A stretch of 64,000 nucleotides of DNA from Rhodamnia argentea (taxonomy: Eukaryota > Streptophyta > Magnoliopsida > Myrtales > Myrtaceae), in contig NC_063156.1 in NCBI RefSeq assembly GCF_020921035.1, forward strand, positions 124,001-188,000. The letters are read 5' to 3'. This document shows positions 12,457 to 24,759 of this stretch, in pieces. How positions within the stretch are numbered: position 1 is the first letter of the stretch; each line of letters starts with the position of its first letter. The position numbers were made by a program, and so were the translations under genes. The notes under the pieces are model-generated. The model was given only the letters and a program-made list of their open reading frames with translations. It searched no databases and was not told where the DNA came from.

Positions 12457-13115
12457 ACAATAGTATGTGTATAACATCCCACTGATTTGCTTCGGCTGGA
12501 AATGGGGGTCGGCATTCTCCATTCGGAGTTGTGATCTGCACAGGGTGGTACATCATGTATTATGTAAAGGCTCATGGTTCTCTCTAAGAACTTGCTTTGC
12601 TAAGCATAGACTGGAATTCTGTTATTTATTCCTGGGTTCTATCCTCGACATAGGCTCGAAATTGATTCTTTTCCCACGATGTGGGATGCTTGGTCCTTGT
12701 ATTTTGCTGTTCTAACTGCGTTAATTGGATATAGAGCACGAAAAAAAAGGAAGAAGAAAATTGGGGAGTGAGCATCGAGGAACATTAAGAGATACCTGGA
12801 GCTCGAATACAGGCTTTAGCTTGGTATGACTTTTTGCGACTCATTAGCATACTCTACCCTGTGTTCGTTTCTTAATCGTTATTGTGGTAGTTTTGAGAGC
12901 TCGAAGTGAAAAGCAAAAAAGGAAAGAAGCATGGAGGGAAATTCATAGATGATTAAAGTCGAAAGGGCTGAAAAATTGCAGGCGGTGGGACGGGCGGTCT
13001 TAAGCTTTGTTATGAGATCGTGGGATGGAGTTCTTCTGCGTTTGTTTAGTACGGTAGAAATAGGATGATCATGATCATCTTGTTGGGGCCCCTCACGGGC
13101 CTGCAGCCTGTCGAA

Positions 13116-13135
13116 TCGGATCGGATCCGATCCGA
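13116..13135. repeat. Perfect 20-bp palindrome
   Basis: Ten base pairs mirror exactly around a central GGATCC. It is made of repeated CGGAT words and lies about 660 bp past the ARAD1 stop codon. Confidence 0.85.
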
Positions 13136-13235
13136 GGTTTCTCCACCACGTTCTTTGGATCCTTTTGCACATGGGGCGGGGTGGGGGGGCCTGCTTGATT
13201 GAAGATGTAAAGTATATGGGAAGTGGGGAAAGAGC

Positions 13236-13236
<1 letters not shown>

Positions 13237-13270
<34 letters not shown>
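13237..13270. repeat. (GA)n microsatellite
   Basis: Uninterrupted GA repeat in the region between the ARAD1-like and CSLD genes. Confidence 0.9.
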
Positions 13271-13273
<3 letters not shown>

Positions 13274-16117
13274 TGAGGAATGATTTCTTTCTGGGTTCGG
13301 CGCATGTCATGGCATAATCACCGGCCTCTATACCATAATCCATGTCAAAAACAAAAAAAAAAAAAACCATTTCCTCACGCCTTCCCCCACTTGCTATTTT
13401 GACTGCTGTTTTGGGAGGGGGCGCTGAAGAGACCGCGCCCAACTAACCCTGTTCAATTCTATCTTCATTTTCCGACCAAAAAACAAAAATTCTATCTTCA
13501 TATGGAGAACGTGTTTCAGTTCATTGCTCGAAATAGAAAAGTTTTTTTGACGAGGCCCATCCCAGCTGTTCCTATCGGCAGATGAAACCACTAGAATAGT
13601 ACGGTATCGAACCCGTGGTTCCAGTGACAAATTCTCGACCCTTGTTGAAACGGCAAATGAAGACGACTTTGCCGGTTTAGTTGAGTTTAGTGGAAAAGAT
13701 GATGTGCAATTTGAGGTTTGGAAAGGGTCCTCTCGGAACGGGTCAACTCGCGTTTGGTAGGACATCTTTTTCCATCTTACTTTGGTTCAAGTTAAATTGA
13801 ACAAGCCAGCTACGATGTAGATTGAGATAATTTGGACAAAGGACGATGATGGACATGAAATTCGGACGTTAACTTCTGTTTTTCTTTGACGAGGTAGACA
13901 TTTCCAAACTGAAGGAGGGAGGGGAGAGTGGGAGGCGTGCCACTCAACACGTCCGTTGTTCATTGCACGTCATTATAAAAATGTTTTGTAATCCATTTTT
14001 CATTTTACAAATGTCGATAATGAGCGAGTGATGTCGTGTAAATGAAAGAGGGTGGTCGGGGAAGGAAAGGAAGGTCAGTCTGGCTGAGCAACTGGAGCTT
14101 TCGGCCTTTGCGCGTGGAATACGCGTTTCCCCCAAATCTATTCCACCCTTATCAATAATCCGCTTGCCAAGTAGATCGGATCTACTAATTCAACACAAAG
14201 ACGCTCACCCAACAACAATTTAAGTTTCATGCTTCACACAAAATGTCAATAATCTCATTCATATTAGATTGTCATACCTCGATTCACCACTCTCTCGTGC
14301 TCTCAACACTTATCCTAAATACGTGACACGTAAGTTCACGCATGATTTATTCATGGTTTTTTTTAAAAAAAATTGAATAATATTCTACATTTATTTGAGA
14401 AAGAAAGAAACCAAATAAATCTCGATTGCAATCGAAATCGTCTAATTCTCACAATTTAACATTCTCGACCACACTGGTACAACATTATTATTTTTTTTTA
14501 CCCAATAATAGCTATTGATTCGGTAGTTATTTAATTATTAAATCAACGGCTAACAATTACTAATCTAATCAATAGCCATGCCGCTATTGAGAATTGGCCC
14601 AGCCCCTCCTAGGCTCCGCACAACTTGTGACTTGCCAAGCCAAAATGGCTCAGGGCACAATGTTGGTTGAGCTTGTCGTGCCTAAGCACGACCTACTTGG
14701 CAAGCGGGTTAGGCCTCGCTCGCCGGGCATGTGCCATGGTCGGGCCAATCCAACCCATTTGTTATGCCTATCATGGCCTAATTAAAAAAAAATGGAGAAA
14801 AGAGCAGACATTTTGTAAGAAATTAAGAAGGTTACGGAAAAATAGATTGGACGGTTACATAGGCAAAGAGGGAGAGAGAGAGAGTGAACACAACGGTCAC
14901 ATTGAGGATGGCACAACGTTGAAAGCCGACGACTTCGATAAAGTCGCTATCCTGTTCGAAAGCTGGAGTTTTTATGCAACGGATACGACTCATTGCATCG
15001 CCAATGATGCTTTAACACCTGACCAAGCTTTTCACATTAGAAAGAAACTCTTCATTTACCCACAGATGGCGATGGCGATCAGGCGATGACGCTGAGCCTC
15101 CCCCTCTTTCAAAATTTCAAAAAAGGCATTCTCTTTTCATTTCCTCTTTTTCCTTTTTGAGCCCCAGGCTCTCAGCCGGCGACCCACCCCCCCAACCCCA
15201 AAACCCATCTTCTTCTCTCTCAAAACCCTCCCAACTCTCTCTGTCTCTGACTCAATCTGGGAAGCTTCTTCCGCACGAATATAATTAAAACCCATTCCCT
15301 TATTACCTGCTCCTCCCCCTCCACCACCTCCTCCTCTGTTGCCGTTAATCATTTTTCTATTTATCTACTACGGCTTGGGTCGTGACCAAGTAGTGCTTGT
15401 TGTTTCTCTCACGACTCGGTCCATCTCCCTCCACCGCACTTCCTTCTGTCCAAGCAATGCAAGAAGAAGACAGCTAGACTTCACATCTCTCTGTTTGAAC
15501 TCTTTCTCAGCAACAAAAAGAACCCTCCTTTTAAGATTTCTGATCGGACCCCAGCAGATCTCAGCCCTCCCCACTGCTTATAACTCTCCAAGGTACGGTT
15601 TATCACCTGGATCTGATAATTTCTTGGTCCTCTCTTTCGGGCGTGGTCCCGATCTTCCCTCCTTCAAGGTCAGTTGAGTTGACCCTTTTGCGCAGCTGTC
15701 GTAAATTGCGGAACTGGGCATTCATATCAAGTGTTCTTTCATTTTCATGCTTCGGTCGCGTTTTCTAAGGTGGTCTTGCTCGGTTCCTAGGGAATGTCTG
15801 AATGGGATATCGTGTGAAACCTTTTCGGGCTTGAGCTCTTTCGCTTTCGCTTATTTTCTTGGCTTTTTTTTTTTACTTACCATAAAGCACTCCTTCAGTT
15901 GAGAGAAGAAAAGATCTTAAGGATTGCTCAAGGATTTTCAGCTCGCTATCGGGCTTCAACCATTTTCATCTGGTCCATTTTCCCGAAAAGGGGCCAACTT
16001 TTATGAGATTTGAGCGTTTTCATCGGCGTCAGCATCTTTTGTATATGAGTAGGTTTGACAAAACCGTTTGCATCATCGCTGCAGGATTTATTCATAGTTC
16101 TGTGACAGTGAGGGATC

Positions 16118-19100
16118 ATGGCATCGAAATCATTCAAGGGAAGCCGATCAACATTATCTCAAAGCTCAGAGTCAGCTGAAATCAAGCCTCCACTGCCTCC
16201 TACCGTGACCTTTGGTAGAAGAACTTCATCGGGCCGCTATGTCAGCTACTCGAGGGATGATCTCGACAGTGAACTTGGGAGCGGTGATTTTGTGAACTAT
16301 ACTGTGCATATCCCCCCCACCCCTGATAATCAGCCGATGGATCCATCAATCTCACAGAAGGTCGAGGAGCAGTACGTGTCGAATTCTCTCTTTACGGGCG
16401 GATTCAATAGTGTCACTCGAGCTCATTTGATGGACAAGGTCATCGAATCCGAAGCTAGTCATCCCCAGATGGCTGGCGCTAAAGGATCTTCTTGTGCAAT
16501 CCCTGGTTGCGATGCCAAGGTGATGAGTGATGAGCGGGGCATGGACATACTCCCTTGTGAATGTGACTTCAAGATTTGCCGTGATTGCTACATTGATGCT
16601 GTGAAGACGGGCGGTGGGATTTGCCCAGGATGTAAGGAGCTTTATAAGAACACAGATTTGGATGAGATTGCGGTGGATAATGGGCGTCCCCTTCCGCTTC
16701 CACCACCTGTTGGCATGTCCAAAATGGAAAGGCGCTTGTCATTGATGAAATCGACAAAATCTGTTCTTATGAGGAGCCAGACTGGTGATTTTGATCATAA
16801 CAGATGGTTGTTCGAAACAAGGGGCACATATGGATATGGAAATGCCATATGGCCCAAGGATGGGGGTTTTACTGGAAAGGACGATGATGTTGTGGAGCCA
16901 ACTGAGTTGATGAACAAACCATGGCGGCCTCTGACTAGGAAACTCAAGATCCCTGCTGCTATTCTCAGCCCATATAGGTACTTTGTCCTTTCCAAATTTT
17001 ATGCTTTATAACTCTGCTTCTTGGGATTTAGATTGCTCATGGTTGTCTATGAATTCAGATTTTTCTAATATCTGATTCCTAAGTTCTCTATCCGACCGTG
17101 TTTTGTTTATACCACAAAATGGATTTACATGGACGTCCAATATCATGAGTGCCCTCACGAAACCCATTGAGATTGACTATGAATCACAATGGCCATCATA
17201 TATCTAGACATTCATGAGGCAGAGCCACAAATCATACATATTGGCTCATTGCGATAATACATTTCAGCTCATTGCCACGAGCATTATTGAAATGAGCACA
17301 TTATAAGAACGAGAATCTCAAAATTGAAATAAATGACAAATCATTTCATTGTTGTTTCCCAATGATCATATCGGTTTAACATTCTGAATCTTTTTCTATC
17401 ATTCGCACGCAGGCTTCTCATTGTTGTTCGGATGGTTGTTCTTGGGCTGTTTCTGGCATGGAGAATTAGTCACCCAAACAATGATGCTGTTTGGCTGTGG
17501 GGCATGTCTGTGGTCTGTGAGGTTTGGTTTGCTTTCTCTTGGCTTCTCGACCAACTTCCCAAGCTCTGCCCGGTTAATCGTGCTACAGATCTTAATGTTT
17601 TGAAAGAGAAATTTGAAACTCCTAGCCAGAATAATCCTGCTGGGAAGTCTGACCTCCCTGGAGTTGATGTTTTTGTCTCAACTGCTGATCCGGAGAAAGA
17701 ACCGCCTCTTGTCACTGCAAACACCATCCTGTCCATTCTAGCTGCCAATTACCCAGTCGAAAAGCTAGCTTGCTATGTTTCTGATGATGGAGGTGCACTT
17801 CTAACCTTCGAGGCCATGGCAGAAGCTGCAAGTTTTGCAAACATTTGGGTTCCTTTTTGTCGAAAGCATGATATAGAGCCTAGGAACCCGGAATCATATT
17901 TCAACCTGAAAAGGGATCCTTACAAAAATAAAGTCAAGGAAGACTTTGTCAAAGATCGTAGGCGGGTAAAGAGGGAATATGATGAGTTCAAAGTGCGTAT
18001 CAACGGACTGCCCGAGTCAATCCGCCGCCGATCTGATGCCTATCATGCCAGGGAGGAAATCCAGGCAATGAAGAATAGGAGAAAGAACAGAGACGATGAA
18101 CCTGCGGAGGCTGTGAAGATTCCAAAAGCGACGTGGATGGCTGATGGCACACACTGGCCAGGGACTTGGATGAATCCTGGACCAGAGCACTCTAGGGGTG
18201 ACCATGCTGGTATCATACAGGTAATCCAATTATACTTCCACTTGATCATTCGAGGATGTGTGGACCTTGTCTGCCCATAATGCTGTGGGCACAAGTAGTC
18301 TTTACATCCCTGGAGGCTGATGATTTTCTATTAATGATGCAGGTGATGTTAAAACCGCCAAGTGACGAACCACTGCTTGGCACTGCTGATGATGCTAAGA
18401 TAATAAACCTTACTGATGTTGATATCCGCCTTCCCTTGCTTGTTTACGTATCTCGTGAAAAACGTCCTGGATATGATCACAACAAGAAGGCAGGGGCTAT
18501 GAATGCACTAGTTCGTGCCTCAGCTATTATGTCTAATGGCCCATTCATTCTCAACCTTGATTGTGACCACTACATCTACAACTCACAGGCATTGAGGGAA
18601 GGGATGTGCTTCATGATGGACAGAGGGGGGGACCGCATTTGCTATGTCCAATTTCCCCAGAGATTTGAGGGTATTGATCCTTCAGATAGGTATGCCAATC
18701 ACAACACTGTCTTCTTTGACGTGAATATGCGAGCCCTTGATGGGGTCCAAGGCCCTGTCTATGTGGGAACAGGATGTCTCTTCCGGAGGGTTGCTCTTTA
18801 TGGGTTTGACCCCCCACGTTCAAAAGAGCATCATCCTGGTTGCTGTAGCTGCTGCTTTGCCCGTCGCAAAAAGGTGGGTAGTACCTCCGAAGAGAAAAGG
18901 GCCTTAAGAATGGGTGATTCTGACGATGAAGAGATGAACCTCTCCCTAATCCCTAAGAAGTTTGGGAACTCAACTTTCCTGATCGAGTCGATACCAGTGG
19001 CAGAATTCCAAGGTCGTCCCCTTGCAGATCACCCTGCTGTGAAGAATGGACGTCCCCCGGGTTCCCTTACCATCCCCAGAGATCTTCTTGATGCATCTAC

Positions 19101-20091
19101 CGTTGCAGAAGCAATCAGTGTCATCTCCTGTTGGTATGAGGACAAGACAGAGTGGGGGCATCGTGTAGGATGGATTTATGGGTCGGTTACTGAAGACGTG
19201 GTCACTGGTTACAGAATGCACAACCGGGGATGGAAATCAGTTTATTGTGTGACCAAGCGTGACGCTTTCAGAGGAACTGCTCCTATTAATCTTACTGATA
19301 GGCTCCATCAAGTCCTTCGCTGGGCCACTGGCTCAGTTGAAATTTTCTTCTCGCGCAACAATGCCCTCTTGGCTAGCCCAAGAATGAAACTTCTCCAGAG
19401 GATAGCATACCTTAACGTCGGTATCTACCCCTTCACGTCCATTTTCCTGATTGTCTATTGCTTCCTCCCCGCCCTTTCCCTCTTTTCGGGCCAGTTCATC
19501 GTCCAGGAATTGAATGTTACGTTCCTGACCTACCTCTTGACCATCACCCTTACTTTGTGCATGCTTGCGGTGCTTGAGATTAAGTGGTCTGGTATTGAGC
19601 TAGAAGAGTGGTGGCGGAATGAGCAGTTTTGGCTGATTGGTGGTACCAGTGCGCACCTTGCTGCTGTGATTCAGGGGTTACTGAAAGTTGTTGCTGGGAT
19701 TGAAATTTCTTTCACACTTACGTCGAAGTCTGGTGGTGATGATGTTGATGATGAGTTCGCTGATCTCTACGTAGTCAAGTGGACATCCCTGATGATACCA
19801 CCAATTACTATTATGATGACGAATTTAATTGCTATAGCGGTTGGTTTTAGCAGGACAATTTACAGCGTGATTCCTCAGTGGAGCCGTTTGATAGGTGGAG
19901 TTTTCTTCAGTTTTTGGGTCTTGGCTCATCTGTATCCTTTTGCAAAGGGGCTCATGGGAAGACGTGGGCGCACTCCTACCATTGTTTTCGTTTGGTCAGG
20001 ACTCATCGCGATCACCATATCACTTCTTTGGGTGGCAATCAACCCCCCAGCCGGGTCAACCCAAATCGGTGGCTCTTTCCAGTTCCCCTGA
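16118..20091 (+). CDS. CSLD3: Cellulose synthase-like protein D (CSLD2/CSLD3 type)
   Basis: Three exons, 16118-16977, 17413-18220 and 18343-20091, encode 1138 residues, the normal CSLD length (~1140). An N-terminal RING-like zinc domain at ~128-175 has CxxxxC, CxC, CxxC and CPGC cysteine pairs. Two membrane segments precede the GT2 domain, which carries all catalytic motifs: DDGG (~411), DCD (~629), TED (~839) and QVLRW (~879). Six more membrane segments complete the fold. A CSLD-specific acidic/cysteine insertion ([11 protein letters not shown]) lies at ~720. CSLD enzymes act in ER/Golgi/plasma membrane and make wall beta-glucan at tip-growing cells such as root hairs. N-terminal similarity ([19 protein letters not shown]) favours CSLD2/3. 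Nothing looks broken. Confidence 0.95.
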
Positions 20092-21139
20092 TAGGTTATG
20101 CTTTTTAACATGCTTTATCTGTTTAGTGACGATTAGCCCATTCTTTTTTAAATGAGATGATCATGTTGACAAGGACGTGGGTATGTTCTATTTACTATGC
20201 CCGTTTGAATTTTGTTCCATAGAGCAGTTGGCGTTTAGATGGCTCGGCATAGAAAAATGGACAGTGGACGAGGCCCTTGTTCATTGTTTGTATGAAATGA
20301 TTAGCGACATGGCTTGACTTATTACCTATTTCAGCTGCTTGTATAGCGTAATTACGAGGAAAATGACATCTTGTCTTTGATATCGTGGCAATACTTGGAT
20401 GGATATTTTCTCGGTAACAATCTGCCGATGACTTCTTGTTCGATAAAAAGAATCATCTGGGCTGTGATTTAAACCCGAAGCTGATGCTGATTCAAGAAGG
20501 CTATGATTTGCATTCTTGTTTGCTCTGTCTATTACAATGCTACTTGTAAGAATTGCACCAATCTAGTTGTTGAAGCTGCCGTTTGTTTCACAAAATTAGT
20601 TCAACTTACCACTAAATCAGGTGAATTGAAGGCACAGTCACTATCCAATTTGGAATTACCTTTTTTTTTTTTTTTGGGGGGGGGGGTCAGATTTTGGAAT
20701 TACTCTCACTCAGTATGTACTATAGGAAACTCTGACATGAGAAATTGCTAGAAGATGGTCTGGTGCATCTTAAAGCACATGCACTGATGTTAGTTATTGG
20801 ACTGCCTGGGACTTACCCACGATCCGTTAACGATGCTGACATGATTCGATGGTTGGATATGCTATGGCGACATGCCCATATTGCTTCCAATAGTAGTGAG
20901 AAAAGCCTCATTCTCACCTAAAAATTGCTATTTCAGCTGGAGAAGTCTGAACATGCGGGAGGTATGAGACTGTGTTGTTAAGGAGCGGAGATGCGTGTCC
21001 TAGCTAATCTCATTGCAGGAGGTTCACAAGTACTAACCAGTTTACCAATGTCCCACGATAATAAAGAGCAAGTGAGCATGAAGACAACTCCCCAGTTTGC
21101 ATCGGCTGTTCCATCCATCAGGTGCCAAGGAGAATTTGA
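20092..21139. other. Intergenic: CSLD 3' UTR to FAS1 promoter
   Basis: The CSLD 3' UTR occupies perhaps the first 300-400 bp. A (T)n(G)n homopolymer block sits at ~20660-20687. No further gene is supported. Confidence 0.5.
20660..20687. repeat. Poly(T)-poly(G) low-complexity block
   Basis: A run of T passes directly into a run of G. Assembly length errors are likely here. Confidence 0.8.
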
Positions 21140-21892
21140 ATGGCGACCTTCAGAGCCTTGTTTATACTTCTTGTGGCACTCACCAAGCACTCACTGGCCG
21201 CCGCCCGATCCAACTCGCTGAGAAACCCGCACCTTCTTGCCGCAATTGAAGAGATGAAACAAGCCAATTACTTCTCCTTCGTCATGCTCATAAACATGTC
21301 GCCTCCCATGTTACTCGTGGGCAACCTCACCTTCTTTATGCCCGACGACAGGATGCTGTCGAGGATCGTTCTACCCACAGATGAGGTCTCCGGTTTTGTG
21401 CTTCGTCATTCTATACCTAAGCCTTTGCTCTTCGACTACCTCGAACACATACCGACGGGTTCTCTCATTCCAACATCAGTTCCAGGGAACATGGTCAGAA
21501 TCAACAACGAAGGACGCAGGAGCTTCTTTCTCGACAATGTTAGGATCACTCAACCGAATGTGTGCGTGGCGGGGTCTTCAATCAGGTGCCATGGCATTGA
21601 CGGGGTGTTGCTGCCGGTGACGAATGTCACCGAGTCTCCATCACCTCCTTGCCCTCGTAACCCTGCTAACCCCACAGCAATGCCAACGCCACCTCCACCT
21701 CCTCCTCCAGTGAGCGATGTAATGCAGCCTCTGAGTTCGGCTTCCCCCAAATCAGCCCTGGCAGCAAGTCCATTCACTCCCCCAGAGAAATCGGCTTGTT
21801 CACGCCGGCTGGGTGCCGAAGGACTGGCAAAATCTGTATTGACCGGGATTATGGTCTCAGCCATGATGGAGTTCCTCAGGAATTCGTCGTAA
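21140..21892 (+). CDS. Single-FAS1-domain secreted protein (fasciclin-like), intronless
   Basis: One uninterrupted 250-residue frame. Residues 1-21 (ATFRALFILLVALTKHSLAA) form a signal peptide. Residues ~35-165 match one FAS1 domain: LAAIEEMKQANYFSFVMLIN, LTFFMPDDRML (an H1-like block), FVLRHSIPKPLLFDYL (YH-like region) and a closing IDGVLLPV. A Pro-rich segment follows (PTPPPPPPPVSD, ~183-194) with Ser/Ala/Pro AGP-like residues, then a moderately hydrophobic end that is a weak candidate for a GPI signal. Members are extracellular, wall- or membrane-attached adhesion proteins. It lacks a second FAS1 domain and is shorter than classical FLAs. Single-domain intronless FAS1 proteins are common in woody plants. 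Confidence 0.83.
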   Translation: MATFRALFILLVALTKHSLAAARSNSLRNPHLLAAIEEMKQANYFSFVMLINMSPPMLLVGNLTFFMPDDRMLSRIVLPTDEVSGFVLRHSIPKPLLFDYLEHIPTGSLIPTSVPGNMVRINNEGRRSFFLDNVRITQPNVCVAGSSIRCHGIDGVLLPVTNVTESPSPPCPRNPANPTAMPTPPPPPPPVSDVMQPLSSASPKSALAASPFTPPEKSACSRRLGAEGLAKSVLTGIMVSAMMEFLRNSS

Positions 21893-22782
21893 TTCGAGAA
21901 TGCAAATTAGTGAGCCTTAATATATTCAGTCGAGGGAAGGCGTTGACTGTTACGTTGTATGTCATCTCCGCCGCGCTCGCACGACAATGAATCTCGTTTC
22001 TGTCGTAATAACCTTACATTTCGCATATAGTCACTGATAACCTATATCTTAAGCTGCGCAAAACATCTTGTCAACACGATAATCACAGTAAAGTATTGAA
22101 ATCCAAGGGCTAATTATATCTATCGAGGGGGACGAAAGCAGTCCATCGCATACGAACATTGACACACCGGTGAGATCATAATAAGGACCAGAAGGTTGAA
22201 GATGCAAGAGTGGTTCGCCCGCGAAAGGACAATGAATCGCGGGTCACATTCTGACCATTCGCTTGCCCCGCCAAATTCGGAATGAAAGAGAAATGCGCAA
22301 GCCGACATCCACGATTAAGTCGGAAACCATACTCAATTTGATGCAACAAAAAAATGATTGGAAGAGTCATAAATGTGTAGACATTGTCAAAACAAAATGA
22401 AGAAGCGATTCGTGGAAAGATATCAAGAAAGAAGGATGGATGGATGGATGGGAATTGGCCGGTGGTGGGAGGAGTGAAGTGAAGAGCCGAAGAAACAGGT
22501 TCTGGTGGGTGATTCAAAGAGAGAGGGGGCAGTTGCCCCTTCCAAATTGCCATTAATGGACCCATTCATTCACGAGATCTGCCCTTTTCCAGCTCCGATG
22601 GATGACCTGCCAACATCTCTATCTATATCTTTACATCATCAGCTCATGAGTTTGGTCAAATTAAGCATTTATTAAAGTGGTGGAGTTAGTCAATCCGACT
22701 TTGATTTACATCTCCGCCAAACTCACATTGTCATATTCAACCACTCTTAAGCTATACCCGGAAGGTGGGAAAAATTACTAAG

Positions 22783-22960
22783 TAATTCTTAAACATATTG
22801 CATTTGTTCCAATTTAGTCACAAAACCTTTTGAATTAGCCAAGTTAATCGTAATTTTATTGACAATATACCAATGTAGTTCTTCCGATCAACTTTCATTG
22901 AAAATTGATAATGCAGATGCCGGTTGTCCTACATGGCACGATCGACGCTAAAATGAAATT
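22783..22960. repeat. Dispersed AT-rich repeat, copy A
   Basis: Its order of words (TATTGCATTTG, CCAAT, CGATCAAC, AAAATTGATAAT, CCTACATGGCACG) matches copy B at 23366 and, in part, copy C at 58130. It is non-coding and of unknown class. Confidence 0.55.
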
Positions 22961-23365
22961 TTTTTTTTAGTTAAGGACCGGCCTTTAACCCAAAAAAAAA
23001 GAGTAAAAAATTAACGAAAATTTAAAAAAAATGTATAAATTTCAAATAACATCGGCGTCGGCTGTACTACGTAGGAGAATTTCAACATCCATATCATCAA
23101 GTTCCGATTAAGATTGGCCGAATGAATTATATTGACAAATTATCAAAAGGTATATGAATGCATTGACTAAAATGCTGCAACCACCATTTGACAAAGAACA
23201 CAAGGTAGACTCGCAATACATATGTGCCAAGAAGTCGAGAGAGAAGCGTCAAGATGACTCTTATTTAATCCCTACATAATCTCATGCGCTGCTAATCTAA
23301 ATCTCATTATTCTCCATCCTACGATGAAAGCAATTCATTTTTTTAAGGAAATTTTGTTTAAAAAG

Positions 23366-23475
23366 ACCTAAACCTATTGCATTTTTGCCAATCGAGTCCA
23401 TCCGACCAATCTTGGCTGAAAATCGCTAACATTGACGCGGCCTTCCTACGTGGCACAGGTGGCGCTGGTGATGAT
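23366..23475. repeat. Dispersed AT-rich repeat, copy B
   Basis: Contains CTATTGCATTTTTGCCAAT, CCGACCAATCTTGGC, AAAATCGCTAAC and CCTACGTGGCAC in the same order as copy A. I recall similar repeats in Myrtaceae genomes; this is from memory and unchecked. Confidence 0.6.
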
Positions 23476-24406
23476 AATTGTTAACGATATTTTAATATAT
23501 TTAAAAAAAATGATTTTTTCTATTATGTGTATTTTTTTTCCTCTTCTTTTCTTTGTTTTTTTTTTTTTTTCATCCTGAAAGTTGCCGGAGAGAGTTGTCG
23601 GGGGCCTCACCGACCGCTCGTTTAGGACTCGATTGTCAAAATTAAAAGGTTTGAGATTGAGTTGGTAGAAGTGCAATAAGTTTTGACAATTTTGCCCATC
23701 TCTTGAAGTTGAAGAGTAAGTAATTCAAGTCATCTTTTTCTTTGCCAGTACTTTTCAAATAATATCAATTATTTGCGTTACCGTCGGCCGAGTTACGTAA
23801 CCCACCTATCGACCGTTTCACATCATCTTCTTTTAACTTCGTTAAATCCAATCCAATCCCTCCCCTACGACAGTTTCTTTTCTTCTATTGAAAATCCAAG
23901 CCCTCTTTCTGGATCGAAGGGCAAGCAAAGAAAAGGTACGCACGCTCCTATGATCTTGCCCTTCATGTTTCGTTTCGTGAGGACAGACCAAAAAGTAATT
24001 TAACTTTTTTCATCCGATACGACGGTAAAAGAATTATACAGACTACATAGGAGGAAAGTGAAAAATCTCCGGCTCTTGCGTCGACATGAACCTTCTATTA
24101 AACGCTCGTAGATGAGGAATTGAAAGTAGAGTACCCAAGTAGTGCGCATTGGTTTCACGGAATTCTACATATTAGCAATTTTCATCATTTCTCGGCGAGC
24201 TTTTAAACTTGTAAAGCGAAGGCGTGGCCGCAAGGGGGAAGGGGTGCTGTATTTGTTTATACTTATGTGAGGTATTTCTTAGGAATGGAATGGGAATGGG
24301 AATGGGAATTGTCATGTGCTGAATTCATACAGCAAAGAGTAAAAGTAGTAGATAAAGAGAGACTAGAGTAGAAGTCTGTTGGTGGTCGTGCTCTGGGGCG
24401 TTGGGG

Positions 24407-24413
24407 GTTAGGT
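24407..24413 (-). promoter_or_regulatory. AC-III element (ACCTAAC on minus)
   Basis: GTTAGGT on the plus strand is the reverse complement of ACCTAAC, a MYB-bound AC element typical of phenylpropanoid promoters. It is ~350 bp upstream of the 4CL3 start. Confidence 0.5.
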
Positions 24414-24576
24414 GCACATGGAGTTTGGAACTTTTGGGGGGGCGGGGGTTAGCGGTCAAGTTGTGTTGGATCGGGTTGAGTTGGTTTGGGTTTAGAAAAA
24501 TCCATTTTGAAGGTGAGATGGGGCGTGCCATCTTCCTCCCTCTCCATTTTATCAATCTACCCCCCCTCCTCTTCCT

Positions 24577-24583
24577 ACCTACC
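24577..24583 (+). promoter_or_regulatory. AC-I element (ACCTACC)
   Basis: An exact ACCTACC word, the canonical MYB target in PAL, 4CL and other lignin/flavonoid genes, lies 177 bp upstream of the 4CL3 ATG. The local sequence is C/T-rich, so chance is possible. Confidence 0.55.
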
Positions 24584-24759
24584 TGCCTCATCCTTCCCCT
24601 TCCTCTTCCTCTTCCTCTTCCATCTCTGTTTTGCCTTCCATTTCATTAAAGTCTTTCATTTGCCCCTCCCCCTTAAACCAGACCAAACCCAACCCATCCC
24701 CGACATCATCGTCATCCTCCTCCTCCTTCTCAATCATTGTAACCACCGCCGCCGCCACC

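Larger units (their letters stand above)
12457..16117. other. Long intergenic region: ARAD1 3' flank to CSLD promoter
   Basis: No gene is supported between ~12.7 and 15.1 kb. It holds an exact 20-bp palindrome (13116-13135), a (GA)n tract (13237-13270), AT-rich DNA (14.3-14.6 kb) and a GC-rich patch of repeated TTGGC/GGGCC-like words (14.59-14.78 kb) that looks like degraded repeat. From ~15.15 kb the DNA is pyrimidine-rich CSLD leader. A 5' UTR intron is likely from 15593 (AAG|GTACGG) to 16084 (TGCAG|GATTT), 33 bp before the ATG. Confidence 0.5.
21893..24759. other. Intergenic: repeat-rich DNA and 4CL3 promoter/leader
   Basis: No gene supported. Two diverged copies of a dispersed repeat lie at ~22783-22960 and ~23366-23475. 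The rest is AT-rich with homopolymer runs. From ~24.36 kb the DNA becomes the 4CL3 promoter with AC elements, then a C/T-rich leader from ~24.54 kb to the ATG. Confidence 0.5.

Noticed and set aside
12879-13442. 187-codon minus frame across a GA repeat
   Set aside because: It contains a long Ser-Leu run produced by the microsatellite and has no recognisable fold.
14590-15090. 140-codon plus frame after a GC-rich patch
   Set aside because: Starts in a degraded repeat-like patch and passes poly-A and GA runs; no domain. Treated as intergenic.
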